Assembly: GCA_017347485.1 (NCBI GenBank)
Contig: AP021857.1
Location: 1 to 64,000, forward strand
From: Candidatus Desulfobacillus denitrificans
Lineage (GTDB): Bacteria > Pseudomonadota > Gammaproteobacteria > Burkholderiales > Rhodocyclaceae
Direction of reading: 5' to 3'
DNA: 64,000 bases
Below, one piece after another: positions 62,871 through 64,000 of the stretch. The position numbers and the translations under genes are program-made. Numbering within the stretch: position 1 is the first letter of the stretch; the number at the start of each line of letters is the position of its first letter. Under the pieces are notes generated by a model that worked only from the letters and a program-made list of their open reading frames with translations, was not told the origin of the DNA and ran no database searches.

Positions 62871-63461
62871 ATGCCCCCGTCCAAACCGTCGCAGGATGCC
62901 GGCTACCTCGGCCGCCTGCAGGACTACTTCGCTGCGCACCGCAGCCTGCCTTCCTTCTCGCACATGGCGCGGCTGCTCGGCCTGCGCTCGGTGGCCTCGG
63001 CCCACGCCGTCGCCGGTCGGCTGAAGCTGGCCGGCTTCCTGCAGACCACGCCCGACCGGCGCCTCGCCCCCGGGCCGCGCTTCTTCGACCGGCCGGTGGC
63101 CGACTCGGTGCGCGCGGGTCTTCCCGCCGCCGCCAACGACGCCGGCGCCGAGACGCTCACCATCGACGAGTTCCTCGTCGACGCGCCCAGCCGCACGATC
63201 CTGCTCACCGTCAAGGGCGACTCGATGATCGAGGCCGGCCTGCAGCCGGGCGACTACATCGTGGTGGAGAAGGGCCGCTCGGCGCGCGTCGGCGACATCG
63301 TGGTGGCCATCGTCGACAACGAGTTCACCCTGAAGTACCTCGCCCAGGACAAGCGCGGCGCGTATCTGAAGGCCGGCAACCCGGCCTACCCGCCGATCCG
63401 CCCGCAGGGCCAGCTGGAAATCTTCGGCCGCGTCAGCGGCAGCTTCCGGAAGTACGTTTGA
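62871..63461 (+). CDS. LexA-like S24-family repressor
   Basis: The 196-residue protein has an N-terminal winged helix (LPSFSHMARLLGLRSVASAHAV) and a C-terminal S24 autoprotease domain with the Ala82-Gly83 cleavage site (VRAGLPAA), Ser118 (KGDSMIEAG) and Lys155 (FTLKYL). It should dissociate from DNA after RecA-stimulated self-cleavage. The helix-turn-helix differs from canonical E. coli LexA, so it may be a second LexA paralogue with its own operator type (CGAATG-N2-CATTCG). Confidence 0.9.
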   Translation: MPPSKPSQDAGYLGRLQDYFAAHRSLPSFSHMARLLGLRSVASAHAVAGRLKLAGFLQTTPDRRLAPGPRFFDRPVADSVRAGLPAAANDAGAETLTIDEFLVDAPSRTILLTVKGDSMIEAGLQPGDYIVVEKGRSARVGDIVVAIVDNEFTLKYLAQDKRGAYLKAGNPAYPPIRPQGQLEIFGRVSGSFRKYV

Positions 63462-63483
63462 CCGGCCCGGGGCCTGCTTCATT

Positions 63484-63503
63484 GCATATACTGAAGCATA
63501 TAC
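63484..63503 (+). promoter_or_regulatory. Direct-repeat operator/promoter of vapBC
   Basis: GCATATAC occurs twice with a 12-base period (63484-63491 and 63496-63503). The segment includes TATACT as a plausible -10 element upstream of vapB. Confidence 0.5.
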
Positions 63504-63525
63504 ACGAATGCCGGAGAGATTTTGC

Positions 63526-63753
63526 ATGGATCGTACTGCCAAGATTTTCCTGAACAATCGCAGCCAGGCCGTCAGATTGCCGAAGGATTTCCAGTTCAGC
63601 GTGAGCGAGGTTTTCATCCGCAAGCAAGGTGATGAGGTGGTGCTGTCGCCGCGCCCCTCGAGCTGGGATGCCTATCTCGAAAGCGGCCCCGCGGCGCCGG
63701 CCGATTTCATGGCGGGGGTCGAAGATCTGCCGGTTCAGGAGCGCGATTTCTGA
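63526..63753 (+). CDS. vapB: VapB-type antitoxin
   Basis: A 75-residue antitoxin with an AbrB/SpoVT-like swapped-hairpin N-terminus (TAKIFLNNRSQAVRLPKDFQF) and an acidic C-terminal tail expected to inhibit the toxin. The ATG at 63526 has GGAGAG eight bases upstream. An upstream ATG at 63508 is less likely. The stop overlaps the vapC start (TGATG), the normal coupling for vapBC pairs. Confidence 0.88.
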   Translation: MDRTAKIFLNNRSQAVRLPKDFQFSVSEVFIRKQGDEVVLSPRPSSWDAYLESGPAAPADFMAGVEDLPVQERDF

Positions 63754-64000
63754 TGGCGCGCTACCTTCTTGATACGGACATCTGTTCGTACATCATGAAG
63801 CGTTCCCATCCCGTGCTGCTGGAGCGCATCCGCAGTGTGCCCATCGCCGATCAGGCGATGTCGGCCGTGACCGCCGCGGAGCTTCTGTACGGCGTGAAGC
63901 TCTCGGCGAAGCAGAAGCAGGCGCGCGAGGCCTTCAATGCATTCGTGCGGCATCTGGAAGTGTTGGGATGGCCGGCAGAGGCCGCCGAGCATTACGCGGA
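63753..64000 (+). CDS. vapC: VapC-type PIN-domain toxin (3' end beyond window)
   Basis: The first 82 residues of a PIN-domain ribonuclease are present, with acidic active-site residues Asp7 (LLDTDI) and Glu43 (TAAELLYG). VapC toxins cleave tRNA or rRNA. The gene runs off the right edge of the window, so the C-terminal acidic residues cannot be checked. Confidence 0.88.
   Translation, partial: MARYLLDTDICSYIMKRSHPVLLERIRSVPIADQAMSAVTAAELLYGVKLSAKQKQAREAFNAFVRHLEVLGWPAEAAEHYA

Overview
The window looks like the origin-proximal part of a GC-rich betaproteobacterial chromosome, most likely from the Rhodocyclales. This is inferred from gene content and order: dnaA-dnaN-gyrB at the left edge, DUF4390-ntrY-ntrX-trkA-trkH, lysM-dprA-smg-topB divergent from def-fmt-htpX, torF-glnK-amtB, and gshA-gshB next to a regulatory PTS (EIIA, HPr, EI). 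I see no rRNA, tRNA, CRISPR array, complete insertion sequence or prophage. Gene density is high and many neighbours overlap by a few bases (ATGA, GTGA, TGATG), so long co-transcribed units are likely.

Layout. 1-5.9 kb: replication genes, with an oriC-like AT-rich, DnaA-box-rich spacer between dnaA and dnaN. 5.9-13.6 kb: topoisomerase III, Smg, DprA and a LysM protein on the minus strand, then def, fmt and htpX on the plus strand. 13.7-20.4 kb: a minus-strand block with a stand-alone acyl carrier protein, a 2-oxoacid dehydrogenase (E2, E1 beta, E1 alpha, no E3), an acetyl-CoA synthetase and homospermidine synthase. 20.6-34.4 kb: rsmB, NtrYX, potassium uptake (TrkA and two tandem TrkH), hemE, an AT-rich spacer with an inverted DnaA-box pair, and priA. 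34.4-48.6 kb: transporters, MOSC protein, carbonic anhydrase, metH, a toxin-antitoxin pair, comM, and a MarR-controlled cytochrome b561/YceI operon. 48.6-54.3 kb: ammonium module with a probable sigma-54 promoter, purU and an ABC-F protein. 54.4-64 kb: an orphan adenine methyltransferase, glutathione synthesis, ApbE, regulatory PTS, a LexA-like repressor with visible operators, and a vapBC pair cut by the window end.

The main discovery candidate is a dispersed bipartite motif, CGCCGT-N6-GGGACTGACTTTT (25 bp, fixed spacing). I found 13 good copies between 14.6 and 60.3 kb on both strands, all inside protein-coding genes. The copies are read in several frames, giving LTF/LTL, GTDF/ATDF or KVSP-like peptides. 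The DNA, not the protein, is therefore what is conserved. Its density and architecture resemble a DNA uptake sequence or another genome-wide recognition site. I know of no such motif described for this group, but I could not search.

Other points of interest: an NtrX whose AAA+ domain has lost its ATPase motifs, a terminator-like hairpin directly in front of metH, common interspersed repeats inserted in-frame in the E2 gene and in the apbE signal-peptide region, and paired palindromic operators for the MarR-like and LexA-like regulators.
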